Positions 22,490 to 33,860 of a stretch of DNA of 64,000 bases are shown here, in pieces; position 1 is the stretch's first letter; each line of letters starts with the position of its first letter. This DNA is from Mytilus californianus (taxonomy: Eukaryota; Mollusca; Bivalvia; Mytilida; Mytilidae): contig NW_026262668.1 of assembly GCF_021869535.1 (NCBI RefSeq), positions 26,107,732-26,171,731 on the forward strand, read 5' to 3'. The notes beneath the pieces were generated by a model, which did not search any database, had not been told where the DNA came from, and was given only the letters and a program-made list of their open reading frames with translations. The position numbers were made by a program, and so were the translations under genes.

Positions 22490-23000
22490 TATACGCCCGT
22501 CAAATATTGTCAAAATATTGACGGGACGTATTATGGTATACAATGTCCGGCGTCCGTCTGTCTGTCTGTCCGGCGTCCACATGTCGCACCGTAACTTGAG
22601 AACGACTTATCCAAATTTCATGAAACTTAACATAGTTGTTTCTTATGATGGTCAAACGATCTGTATACTTTTTGGTGAATATGAGATTAAAACTTTTTGA
22701 GTTACGGGACTTTGTAACTAAAACAGGGGGGGGGGGGGTTCACATGTCGCGCCGTATCTCAAATTTTTTTTATGATTATTGCTTAAAACTGTACACACTT
22801 CTTAGTTATATTAATCTAAAGATCTGTATACTTTTTGGTGATGATTAAAAATTTTATTTTAGAGTTATTGATTTTTTTTATCAAAAAGGGGGGTTTTCAC
22901 ATGTCGCGCCGTATCTCAGAAACGATTTATGATTATTGCATAAAACCTCAGACACAAGACGACGAGCGTATCATGTGCTCGTGGCGCAGCTTTTTATTGT
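22490..23000 (+). repeat. Dispersed repeat with three internal modules and terminal hairpin
   Basis: The left end is a hairpin (CCCGTCAAATATTGTC pairing with AATATTGACGGGA, about 22497-22525), then CGTATTATGGTATACAATGT and GTCTGTCTGTCTGTCC. A module starting CACATGTCGCGCCGTATCTC occurs at about 22578, 22741 and 22898, each with GATCTGTATACTTTTTGGTG or similar. A G12 run sits at 22726-22737. This resembles a family common in mollusc genomes (recalled, not searched). Confidence 0.65.
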
Positions 23001-23214
23001 TTTTTCAACAACCACTTTCCCGTTTCGATAACTGTTGTAAAACTTCACAAATTCATAAATAGCTATTTAAGGCGTCCTTCATAGCTGTTTTTGCTCAGGT
23101 TACTTTCATTTGTAGACTCCAGTACTAGTGAAAGATATAAGTTGCATCTCTGAAATGAGTATTTTTGTTCATATATAGTCGACCTTAATCATCATAAATC
23201 AACTGTAACCCTCG

Positions 23215-23420
23215 GAACCAATAAACTGACAACGCCATGGCTAAAAAAGAAAAAAAAGACAATCAGACAAACAGACAAACAACAGTACACAAAACTCATC
23301 ATAGAAAACTAAAAACACGAACCTCATCAAAACGTGGGAACGATCTCAGGTGCTCCGATCCGGAAGGGTAAGCAGATCCTGCTTCAGATGTGGCACCCGT
23401 CGTGTCAATCTACTTTATGT
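23215..23420 (-). repeat. Dispersed repeat R2, minus orientation
   Basis: It contains ATAAACTGACAACGCCATGG, then AAAACTCATCATAGAAAACT, GTGCTCCGATCCGGAAGG and GTGGCACCCGTCGTGT. It is the reverse complement of the unit at 19995-20240. Confidence 0.65.
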
Positions 23421-24365
23421 CAAAAATTTGGATACAAAAACTATTTACAATTTAATATTTTATGAAATATCATATATTCCTATGTTAATATTGCCTTTCA
23501 TGTTGGTATAGGACATACATAGAGATTATATTATGTATATTACCCTTTGAACAAGATCAAATTCTACATCAGCAACAGATAGTTAGTAGTTATTATAAAC
23601 AGTTAAATCTCAAAAATGAAGACTTCAGGAAAAGAAATAAGTGTCATCAACAATTTTTGTTATATCTTAATTGGGTTACACGACATATCTGTAACCTAGT
23701 CCCTCTGTTTGCAGATTACCCTTTTATTTCATAACCGGTAGCAACTTTAATCAACTGTGAATATAAGTCATAACATTTTTAATCTTAATGAATTGGCAAA
23801 AGAAATAAAATGTTAATAGTAAGCAAAAGTTATTCAAACCATCAGTTATTACAAACTTTACACAACCGGATTTAAATAATTTTATAGTGTTTCAAAAATA
23901 AAACGTTTTATCTTGCATTCTGTCATCTTTTGTACAAATCACAGGTACACAAGTAAATTTTTCTTTTTTGTTCTTGGACAAATAAAGTTCCCTATTACCC
24001 CGCTTCAATGTTGAGCAAGCGGTATAAATGTGAATATTTCCTTTTGCGTAACAGTTCATTTCGGGGCCCTCTTCGCGGTCCGCGCTTAAACTATATCGAT
24101 TTCTTTGAAAAACCAGGGACAACTATTTAGATACGAAACAGGAGAAAAGCTCGGCGACCCTCGCCTTCGTCCTGCTTCTCAAGCTCATACACATAGACTT
24201 TTACATTTTATGACAATGTACATATATTGCATATGAGGTTGCTGATATATTTAATAATGAGCACTTATGTGTCACACTCTCACTAGACGGAAACTGGACA
24301 ATCTGTATAGATAATATTACAAAGTCTGCTTTTAAAATGGTATGTGTACTGAGGAAATGCAAAGT

Positions 24366-24939
24366 AGAAGGTCCGGTAAGGGCTCATTTTTGCCTAAAAT
24401 ATGAAATACATCTGATGAAAGATTTTTGACATATTGGAAACACTTAAGTGTCTACTTCATTCGATTCAATAAATTAATGTAAAATATTTGAACTTGCTTT
24501 GTCATTAAAGACGCTCATGAACTTGCTTTGTCATTAAAGACGCTCAAATCCAAGCTTCAATACGAAAAATCTATCAAATATGCCATAAAAGGTCACTTTT
24601 CAGATTGTTTTTGTCTAAAATGTAAGTGGCCGCATTCGTGTTCAGTCTCAACCTTTATGTTATACATGATCATCAAATACAACATGTATTTAAATATAAA
24701 GACTGAACACAAGTGCGGTCACTTCCACTTTAGACAAAAACCTTCTCAAACTTAATACAAATGCTAAAATTCTGAGGATTTCAGTAATTTTACATGAAGT
24801 GCATTGTATTGTCAAAAACAGTCCATATTCATGTAACTAAAATATTCTACTTTCCAATAAATAGTTAACATTTTACATTTTGAACAAATTGTAAAAATGC
24901 TATATTTTGGGTCCAAAAAGGGGTTTTACCGGGCCTACT
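24366..24939. mobile_element. 574-base non-autonomous TIR element with nested inverted repeat
   Basis: The outer ends pair imperfectly over about 40 bases: GAAGGTCCGGTAAGGGCTC...TAAAATAT on the left, and the reverse complement of ATATTTTGGGTCC...TTTTACCGGGCCTAC on the right. Inside, a 41-base inverted repeat (24608-24648 with 24700-24740) contains TTTTTGTCTAAA and GTGTTCAGTCT. A 29-base exact tandem duplication lies at 24489-24517/24518-24546. ORFs inside are not supported. Confidence 0.6.
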
Positions 24940-25904
24940 CCTTTTCATTTTCCTTTAAATAGCGTATCAACTGTTTATTTAACTTCCAAATGAGAAAGGT
25001 GTTTATAAATAATTGAATATGAAAAATGTCAATTTCCTTGCCGGTTATAGTTTGTATTTGTTGATTTTTTTATCCTCATCTTTGTAAGTTTTTAATGCAC
25101 TGGGGTAGCGTTTTCAGAATTTTACAAAGTGGTAAATCCCAAGCGGTGCTTAGGGCGTCTTCAACATGCCCTATTGATCTGTGTTGTAGGCTTTATGTTG
25201 AAAAAATGTAAACAACACTTTATAAGGTTCATACGTTTGAATTGTGGATTGAGAACAGCAATTAAAGCGCTGTAAGTTTGTTTTTGATTTCGCAAAGTGC
25301 GAATACGTACATGTATTTTGTATTATGAAGTTAATATTATTTTATTTTTTTCCCGTTACTTCTACAATTGATCATTCCGAAGTCTTAATTATGATATGTA
25401 TCGTAGGAATGTAGGCTGTGAGTACACCAGTTGCACATTTGAATCCTGCTCCCGTTCATTGTAGAATTTATAATCAACATGTAAACTATGATAAATCTAT
25501 AAACAATAAACTAAACCATGTCAATCGCGTAACTTAACCTTGCCAATTTTTCGACCTTGCTCTTTACGTGCGTTTAATTCTTTTGGTGACCATTTCAATG
25601 TAGAACGTTTAACGTCCAATATTAATTTCAACATCATGTAGACACGTTGTTTTTGCCTATATGAAAAGAACGGACGTAATTGTTTGGGAAGTGACTTAAA
25701 TTAGTAATTACTCACATCTCCAAATCAATAGAGCAATGTTACTACCTGCGAACAGGTATCCTGTTGTAGTTCTATGTTGTCATGAGTTATCATTGATATT
25801 GTCATAATGATAAGTTAACTGTTTACATAACATTGAATTTTTCAAAATACTAAGTATTTTCTATCCCAGGAATAGATAACTTAAGCTGTATTTGTCAAAA
25901 CCTT

Positions 25905-26025
25905 TCGGAATTTGGATCCTCAATGCTCTTCAACTTCGTACTTTAATTGGTCTTTTAAACTTTTTTTTTATTCGAGCGTCATTGATGAGTCTTTAATGAA
26001 ACGCGCGTCTGCCGTACAAATGTGT
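25905..26025 (+). repeat. R4 module
   Basis: It contains TCGAGCGTCATTGATGAGTC and AATGAAACGCGCGTCTG, directly upstream of the SPRY exon of gene A. Confidence 0.6.
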
Positions 26026-26108
26026 TAGCAAGGTATCTATCATGCTTAGTGTATCTATTTTTAAATTCATAAGCATTTGTGTATAAGTATGTGTGCTCTT
26101 TATTGCAG

Positions 26109-26770
26109 GCAGCCCTTACAATTTTACTTTGAAGTTTAATAGAACATCGACACATTCATCGGTATATCTTTCGACAGACAATACAATATTAAGTAACTTT
26201 TATACTACAGAGGCATCGGATGCAGTGAACCATCCGGAACAATTACAGTATTACAAGGGAGCACTAGGCAATAGGTGTTTCACATCAACAGACAAAATAT
26301 ATTTCGAGATTAAGTATACGTTTACCATTCTTTACACCATGCCTGTAAATGAACGAGGACTTGTTGCTGAAGTAGGTTTGGTCAGTCGAAACGAAGCGGA
26401 CAATTACTATTATGTTGGAGGAAGTGACGGATGGTCATTTTCTATACATAATTGTTGGGTTTCCATATGCATCTCCGCTCAGAACAAGAAACAGTTGATA
26501 AATGAAAAGATCAAAACCGTCAGTTACGATAACACAGCTAGAACTCATGTCACTGGAAGACTGGGATTTTTTGTCAATATGAAGCGTCAAGAGTTTTCCA
26601 TCATTGACAAAGAAACAATGAAAATATTGCACACTTTTCAAGGAGTGAGCTCTACTGAAAACATCTGTCCAGCATTTGCTGTATACAATCCAAAGATAGT
26701 GGAAGTCATATTAGAAATATCGTATTCATACGATTTTAAAAATCTGCCTGTCTTTAATGTTATTGCTTAA
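26109..26770 (+). CDS. Gene A exon 5: SPRY/B30.2-like domain, C terminus
   Basis: The 662-base terminal exon follows acceptor TTTATTGCAG, enters in phase 1 and ends TAA. It encodes about 219 residues with the features of a SPRY fold. There is an N-terminal strand pair (THSSVYLSTDNTIL), then YFEIKY at the place of the WEVE motif. VGLVSRNEA and DGWSFSIHNC follow, then GRLGFFVNMKRQEFSIID at the place of the LDYE motif, and HTFQGVSSTENICPAF. NFT and NRT are potential N-glycosylation sites. SPRY domains usually act as protein-binding modules inside the cell, often with RING/B-box; neither is present here. The upstream membrane span predicts an extracellular position. Gene B carries the first two-thirds of the same domain. 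No canonical AATAAA is seen in the next ~300 bases. Confidence 0.85.
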
Positions 26771-27190
26771 AGGGACATAAGCTGTCAAATTCATGACACC
26801 AATTTGACCCAAATTCGTCTATTTTTCTTTATAACATACCTCATCGTTTATTCGATTTACAAAAAGTCCAAACGGAACAACTTACAATGCATGTACCAAC
26901 TATAATGTATCACCTATTCGTGGGTGTTTTAGACCAGACGTCATCGTATGACATATCGGAATGACATCCGAACATTTTCGACGATCATATAATCCGATAC
27001 AAACATAAATACAAATATAGATAGATAGCGAGCACGTGCAATATGATTTTTTTTTTTAAAGCTGTTTGATTTGATGTTAAAGGTTTTAAATACATGTAAA
27101 TCATCCTTTCACTTGTATAAGAATGATTTTTTATTGGCCGGATCAGTCAACATTTTTTTTATTTTTTAGTGTCTGCCTTAGTTCACTTTT

Positions 27191-28534
27191 TAGCTCACCG
27201 CTTATGCCATCACTTGGCGTCCGTCGTCGTCCGTCGTCTGTCGTCGTCGTCTTTCGTCGTCTGTCGTCGTAAACTATTTCAAAAAAAATCTTCTCCTCTG
27301 AAACTACTCAGCCAAATACCTTCAAACTTTAACTAAATGTTTCTTAGGGTATCTAGTTTATAAATTGTATTCAAAGTTTTGATCCATCGACAAACATGGT
27401 CGCCATGGCTAAAAATAGAACACAGGGGTCAAATGCAGTTTTTGGCTTATATTTCAAAAACTAAAGCTTTTAGAGCAAATCTTACATGGAGTAAAATTGT
27501 TTAATTGGTCAAGATCTATCAGCCCTGAAATTGTCAGACGAATCGAACAACCCATTATTGGGTTGCTGCCACTAAATTGGTAGTTTTAAGGAAATTTTGC
27601 ATTTTTTTGTTATTATCTTGAATATTATTATAGATAGATATAAATTGTAAACAGCAATAATGTTCAGCAAAGTAAGATCTACAAAAAAGTAAATATGACC
27701 AAAATTGTCAATTGACCGCTTAAGGAGTAATTGCCCTTTAAAGACAATTTTACACAATTTGTTCATCAAGTTTGCTAACATTTAAAAATCTTCTCCTCTG
27801 AAACTATTGTGCCTAATACTTCTTAACTTTAAATGAATGTTCCTTTAAATGAATGTTCCTTTAGGAATCTAGTTATGAATTGTATCCGAATTTTTGATCC
27901 ATCAACAATCATGGCCGCCATGGCTAAACATAGAACATAGGGGTCAAATGCAGTTTTTAGCTTATATCTCAAAAACTAAAGCATTTAGAGCAAATCTGAC
28001 ATGGGGTAAAAATGTTTAAAAGGTCCTGAATTTTCAGACAAACCGAACAACTCATTGTTGGGTTGCTGCCACTAAATTGGTTATTATAAGGAAATTTTGC
28101 AGTTTTTGGTTATTATCTTGAATATTATTGAAGAACAAGATAAACTGTAAACAGCAAAAATTTTCAGCAAAGCAAGATCTACAAAAAATTTATATGACCA
28201 AAATTGTCAATTGATCCCTTAAGGAGTTATTGCCCTTTAAGGACAATCTTACACAAGTTGTTTATGTTTTTTAACTTAACAAATCTTCTCAAATAAATCT
28301 AGTAAAAATTATTTCCTTGTATGTCAAGAAACATAGACACTATGGCTGAAATGGAACATATGGGTAAAATGTATTTATTTGCTTTTGAAGAAAATATGAC
28401 AGATACAATGAACATTTAAATGGCATTTTCAAGCCACCCATTATTATATATTGAAAAGCAAAAATAATCATTGATGAAAGATTTAAGCAAAAAAATAACA
28501 GGTGAGTGATTCAGGCTCTTGAGAGCCTCTTGTT
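27191..28534 (+). repeat. 1.34-kb dispersed repeat with a 500-base direct duplication
   Basis: It begins AGCTCACCGCTTATGCC, then a GTC-rich run (27212-27272). It ends GGTGAGTGATTCAGGCTCTT GAGAGCCTCTTG, so short CTCACC/GGTGAG ends are inverted. AAATCTTCTCCTCTGAAACT occurs at 27287 and again at exactly +500 (27787), with ATGGCTAAA, GGGGTCAAATGCAGTTTTT and GGGTTGCTGCCACTAAATTG in both units. No coding sense was found. This family is common in molluscs in my recollection. Confidence 0.75.
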
Positions 28535-29389
28535 TATGTTGACATACTTTTCATTATAATTAATGAACATGCTGATCACCACATGCTGAATGCATGCGCA
28601 AAAAGATCAGACTAAAGGTTGCATGATAACGGGTTAAAATGAGTTGCAAGTCAATGATACTTCAGTGATAATGTTTTAACTTATTTTGACGAAATTGAAC
28701 CAAACTGACTGTTAATAGCGAAATATTATTCATTTAATCCGCTTTCATAAATGTTTGCAACAAAATAAAAACGTATTTTACTTTTTTTCGAATTTCTAAT
28801 GCCCTTACATATATTTGGGATTATTATTTTATTGTTTTTGTCTGAATTATATAAAACAACAGTTATATATTATGTTATATCCCAATAAAAATGCATGCTT
28901 CAACAATAACTTCTTAGTATCATTTATGTGTAAACATGCCTGTTTGAAAATGCTCTGAGTGGATTTGTCACGTTCTATTAACATAAGTCCTTACAACACA
29001 AAAAGAACAGCTTTCAATTGTTACAATTTTTCATTATCTTTCAAAAAAACAAAACAAAAGTAATACAAAGAAAAAGGAAAAGTAAACGAAACGACACGAA
29101 AATAAAGTGGTAAGAAAACAAAAGTGATAAAGATATCTCAACTCGATTTAAACTTTTAAATAAAAGAATCAATATCCCTCATGCAAATCTCTTATTTCTT
29201 GTCTGGCTTTGGCTATCCTTTTTGTCCTTTTTGGTTTATAAGCTGAACATTTGTTCAATCAGTTTTTGATTTTCAAATATTTTGGCAGCGAGCAACACTC
29301 AAGAAACAGTTATTGTCGAAATGCAAAAAATTGGTATCGTTAATGTTAATAACTAAACTTTATATAAAATTCATGATTTCATAATGGAA

Positions 29390-29610
29390 ATATGATTCTA
29401 TCTGCAGGACTTCAATAAAAATAAAATAACAAAAAACTCCAAGGAAAAGTCCCTTATCAAATGGCAAAATTAAAAGCTCAAACACATCAAACGAATGGAA
29501 AACAACTGTCATATTCCTGACTTGATACAGGCATTTCCTTATGTAGAAAATTGTAGATTAAACCTGGGTTTTTAATAGCTAGCTTAACCTCTCACTTGTA
29601 TGACAGTCGC
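29390..29610 (+). repeat. Dispersed repeat R3
   Basis: It contains AAAACTCCAAGGAAAAGTCC, AAAGCTCAAACACATCAAAC, ATGGAAAACAACTGTCATAT and AACCTCTCACTTGTATGACA. Other copies lie at 49715-49935 (+), 36230-36450 (-) and 43540-43750 (-), with a fragment at 51955-52012. Part of it also appears in frame within the retroelement ORF at 44848-45291, so it is probably derived from a Penelope-like element. Confidence 0.65.
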
Positions 29611-30819
29611 ATAAATTCCATTTTTAAGTATTTTACATCCTGTTTTACGATGCTATTATTCATTATGCAAACAAATCTAGGAATTGGTCCATTTTTGGTT
29701 TCCTTGTTGTTTAAAATTAGACCACATTTTTCATTTGTGTTCTTTTTTTTTTTTCTTTTTTTTTACGTTTTTTTAACGTTTTCGTTACTGTCCAAACATA
29801 CTTACATGTAAAACAGTGTGTTTGCTTTGTCTAGTACTGGCGATTCATCTTATCCCTTTTTATGTCTTGTACTTGTTTAGGTTTTATCCTAAATGTCAAG
29901 GTCACTTGGATATATGAGATGGATGCACACATCGAAAAATGAATTCTTATGTAATAAGACATCATCAGTTTTAAAAGTGAAATTTTTGAATTAGGCAAGA
30001 TGTTTGCTTTTTTTATTTTTTTGTCTTTAAGCATGTTTTGTAATCCTTCTGCTTAATATGAGTATCATAACAAGTGGGATAGTAGAGGTGCACTAATCCC
30101 ATTGGGATATCGACTGTTTGTTGAAATATCAATCCACCAATCTTAACAAATACTGTCAATCAAAAGGTTTATCATTCTGATGATATCATCTTCAATGTAT
30201 TTGTTGTGGGAATCAGTTTGGTTCTTCGCTAAGTAAGATTTTCTTGACCTCAATAACAATATAAAAATAAGAAGATGTGATATAATTGCCTATGAGACTA
30301 CTCTAAAATAGAGACCAAATGACATAGAAACTGTTATTAGCTGTTTCCATTTTTTTGTAGAAAATGCACTATTAAAAAATGAAAACAACACTTTAGGAAT
30401 TTCATGTGTCCGAAGTGAGGGTGGGGAGACGACGTCAATATTTTGATTGACCATAGGAAAGAGTAAAACAATTAAAAGTTTTGATATTATTGCAAAATTG
30501 TAATGATTGTGATTGAATATTTTGCGAGGTAGATCTTTAAAATTGTTTAGACTTCACGTCTTATTGACACTACTGGTTGAGTTTCCCTCATCACAATATT
30601 TCTGGTGACAATCTTTTACTATAGGAAGAATAATACAGTAAAACCTTAAATACTGGGTGGTTATGTGACTACGAAAAGAGCCGGTTTGGACAGTATAGGT
30701 CGGTTTATTCAGTTTTCAGATTGATAGGAAGTTATTGACCTATGACATAAGATATTTTGCATAGAAAAGTTTTGTTTCATTGTAAACTGTAAAGTAATAA
30801 ATAAAAATTTGTTATAAAT

Positions 30820-31010
30820 TAGGGCGTTAGGTTTCTCAATTGAATTGTTTCATTTATTTCATGTCAGGGCTTTTTATATCCGACTACACAGTATCGGTTT
30901 TTTCTCATTGTTGAAGGCCGTACGGTTGCCTATAATTGCTTAAATCCACTTCATTTGAATTTTGGTGGATAGTTTCTCCTCACAATCATACCATATCTCT
31001 TTATTTTCAT
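30820..31010 (+). repeat. R1 copy
   Basis: It contains GGGCTTTTTATATCCGACTA, GAAGGCCGTACGGTTGCCTA and TGGATAGTTTCTCCTCACAA TCATACCA. Confidence 0.6.
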
Positions 31011-31287
31011 ATCAAAAGGTGCTGTAATAATCGATATATTGAAGGTTACGTCATCAATGTGTAAAACATTTTTGACATGAACATGTCAAATGTTTCCTGC
31101 GCTTTAACAATTTTACTACAGAGGATCTTGTCTTCAGTCATCGTTTTTATATGCTTTACAAATTTTATAAATCGGTTGTCCCCCGAATAAAAATAATGCT
31201 ATAACGTTTTGTCATATCCTTGTTTATGAAATCGTCCTCAATAGCATCAGTCTCCGACTCGTCAGATTCACGTTAACTTTGAATTCG

Positions 31288-31560
31288 TCAGAATCTGCGC
31301 GTTGTTTTAATTTGATCAACGAGAGTGTCTTTCCATTGTCCATTACCTAGTTGGTATAGCTGATTACGTATTAAGCATTCTACAAAACGAAATTTCATCA
31401 TGATCGAATAATTGTCGTTCAATGTACCATGTCCATCAACTTGACAATGGAATGTCAACACTCCGGTATTTTCCTTTATCGGGGTCATCGATTGCATGTG
31501 GGTTCGAAACAGGGAACCCGGGATTGCGATAATACGATGTAAATGTCTCACTCCACTATT
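31288..31560 (-). CDS. Unrecognised ORF or exon fragment
   Basis: A minus-strand open frame of about 90 codons reads NSGVRHLHRIIAIPGSLFRT and continues with HMQSMTPIKENTG, TFHCQVDGHGTLNDNYSIMM and NGQWKDTLVDQIKTTRRF, then stops. It has no ATG start at its 5' end (the first likely residue is encoded by GTG within a longer frame), so it would be an internal or terminal exon. A possible acceptor, TTTTGAAATAG, lies just upstream but lacks a good pyrimidine tract. Composition is less AT-driven and more protein-like than neighbouring ORFs. I do not recognise the family. It may be a decayed gene fragment carried by a repeat. Confidence 0.35.
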   Translation of the reverse strand, partial: NSGVRHLHRIIAIPGSLFRTHMQSMTPIKENTGVLTFHCQVDGHGTLNDNYSIMMKFRFVECLIRNQLYQLGNGQWKDTLVDQIKTTRRF

Positions 31561-32705
31561 TCAAAATTGAGTCAATGTTACAACGTAAGTTCTATCTGAA
31601 AAAATTCGGCGACGTGTATTCAAATTGATTGGAACATTCTTGTTTCAAATTAAATTATTTGAAAGCATTTTAAAATTAAAGTAACGACAGACTACTGTAA
31701 GTTCACGGTTTAACACCTGGCTAATTGATTATCCTAAACGACAAGGATTTGATTGCACAAAGATCATTAGAATATAGCAAAGTACTCTCGACCAATGAAA
31801 TTGTAGGATTGGATGCCTCTTAATTGTGAAGAATGAATGTAAATCATGTTCTTAGTAAGGGATTATCCTATTATTTGGGTCTATTTACAGTTCAAAACAA
31901 AGAGTTTCTATAAATGAGTTACAACTGCCCTGAAGCACATTTATCAGATTGAAAGAATTTATCACAGAGTGATTGAAACTGACTAAAAGTTGAATTGTGA
32001 AACAAACAAAAATCTCAAAATAAGTTGTTCACTGGTGCAGTAAAATTGGTACCGTGAATGTTATTATGAAAATATTAATAACTTCAAATTACTATAAAAT
32101 TAAACAATACCAAAGCAATGCAAAAAAAAAAGGAAAAAAATCTTTCAGATAAAAAATAACCTAAATCTTTAGCTTTCCAAAACTTTGATTACTTGATCAG
32201 CGGTTGTGGAGAATAGTTATTTCCAATACATGTATTCCGATAAAAAAAAAAACAGGAATTTAGTTTTGGACATATTAAAAACTTTTAAGGGCATTATTTT
32301 TGAACAATTCCCTGACATAATGAAACAGTATTTGATGTAAAAAGCCGGACCAAATTATTAGCTGTGAAATAAAATTTAGTAGTAACTCAAATGTATTAAT
32401 TGATTTAAACTGTAAATAAAAAAAGGATAATTCCTCACTAAAATATTACATGATTTACATTCATACTCACAATCAGGAAACATACAATTCCTACCTTTTC
32501 TTTCTACTGTTGTGTCACCAAATATCTATAACGCATTTTTTTTTAAATATTTCCCAAATGATAAGAAAGTCCTCACATCACTAAAACTAATCCATAAATG
32601 ACATGCCGAAAAAGGAAGTCAAGCATCAATTATAAACATTGCACTGACAATGAAACTAATTGATAGATCATTTGAGCCTTGAGCACTTTACAATATTCTA
32701 AGTTT

Positions 32706-32792
32706 GTAAGAGAATGATAATCCCTTACTTCATGATAAGTACTCGCTAACGCTCGTACTTATTCATGAAGAAAGGGATTATCATTCTCTTAC
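32706..32792. repeat. 87-base hairpin
   Basis: Arms GTAAGAGAATGATAATCCCT...TTCATG and CATGAAGAAAGGGATTATCA TTCTCTTAC are near-perfect reverse complements. The centre (AAGTACTCGCTAACGCTCGT) is itself partly self-complementary. Confidence 0.8.
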
Positions 32793-33860
32793 ATATACAT
32801 ACTGTAACTCTGATTTGTTGTTAAATTAGTTAAACGTGCCTAGTGTGACAAGTAGTAATAAATGTAATTCAGAGTATTGGGACTGCATAATTAGACCGGA
32901 ATTCGGAATACACAGGGTCCGGTTTACAGAGTGTATTTTTACAAAGACTTTGAAGGTAAAACTTGGTCTTCACCTTCCGGTCGGAATGGAGAAGAAACCG
33001 GTTTATTCAGGGTCTGGCTTTCTCAGATTTGACTTTATTAAGATTTTAGATTTTCAAAAGACGTTGAATATCTAAAAGAGTATTCTTGGTAACGTTCTTT
33101 ATGAGGATTTCTGTCATGATTTGGTATCATATAAAAATATAAAGAATACAGATGTCCATCGTTCTTTTTTGATTTTTATACTAATCTCTTCTTTCGTGAA
33201 TGATGTAAGTATATATTTGATTTCCATATTTCTGCTAATTCATTTTTTTTTGTAAGGGGATTTAAACAACGATTGTTTTAATATAACATTATTGATTTAG
33301 TCTGTATCTGATAAAGCAACAACATGACTGTCATGAAGAAAATATCGCATTTACAACCTGCGACTGTTTTTCCATGGTACATAGAAGTTTTGGAATGCGC
33401 TTCCGAATGCATGAACATTTAGATAAAGTGTCCAGTTTGGGTTTCTGGGTTTGGCATTTTATGAAAAAGTCCTCACCTGCACCCATCAGTAAATCAGGTT
33501 CTTTTTCCAGGTGATGGGCAGTGGATTTCAATATTTTTGGCATTTCGGCTTACAACTCTAAACAATATGTTTGGTTACGATTTCAAACTCTATATTGACT
33601 GACAGGATTCTATTTGTATGGGGGCGATGAACAAAAGCTATTGAGGTTATGATTTTACATCCTTGAGAGTAAGGGTCTGTAATATTCTCATGTGATTAAA
33701 TATTTTGAATACAATATGTTTTATTGTAAGTATAAGGAATGGCATTTGTAGATTTATCTATGAAGTAATCAGGTATTGTTTTTATACAGACTTGTGTACA
33801 TGTACTTCACTTAGCAATTTCTAATTTAAATAGGTTTTTTTTTTAATAGTCTTTGTTTAC

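Larger units (their letters stand above)
21243..26108 (+). other. Gene A last intron, repeat-rich
   Basis: No further exon is supportable. It contains the 22490-23000 repeat, an inverted R2 (23215-23420), a 574-base TIR element (24366-24939) and an R4 module ending about 85 bases before the SPRY exon. A short GC-richer patch near 24060-24170 (GGGGCCCTCTTCGCGGTCCG) is unexplained. Confidence 0.45.
28535..33860. other. Gene-poor stretch between gene A and the hAT element
   Basis: It contains R3 (29390-29610), an R1-like inverted fragment near 30262, R1 (30820-31010), one unrecognised minus ORF (31288-31560) and an inverted repeat (32706-32792). The rest is AT-rich with no supportable gene. The + strand ORF at 32836-33075 lacks any recognisable feature. 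Confidence 0.45.

Noticed and set aside
26435..26641. Minus-strand ORF inside the SPRY exon
   Set aside because: Shadow of gene A exon 5.
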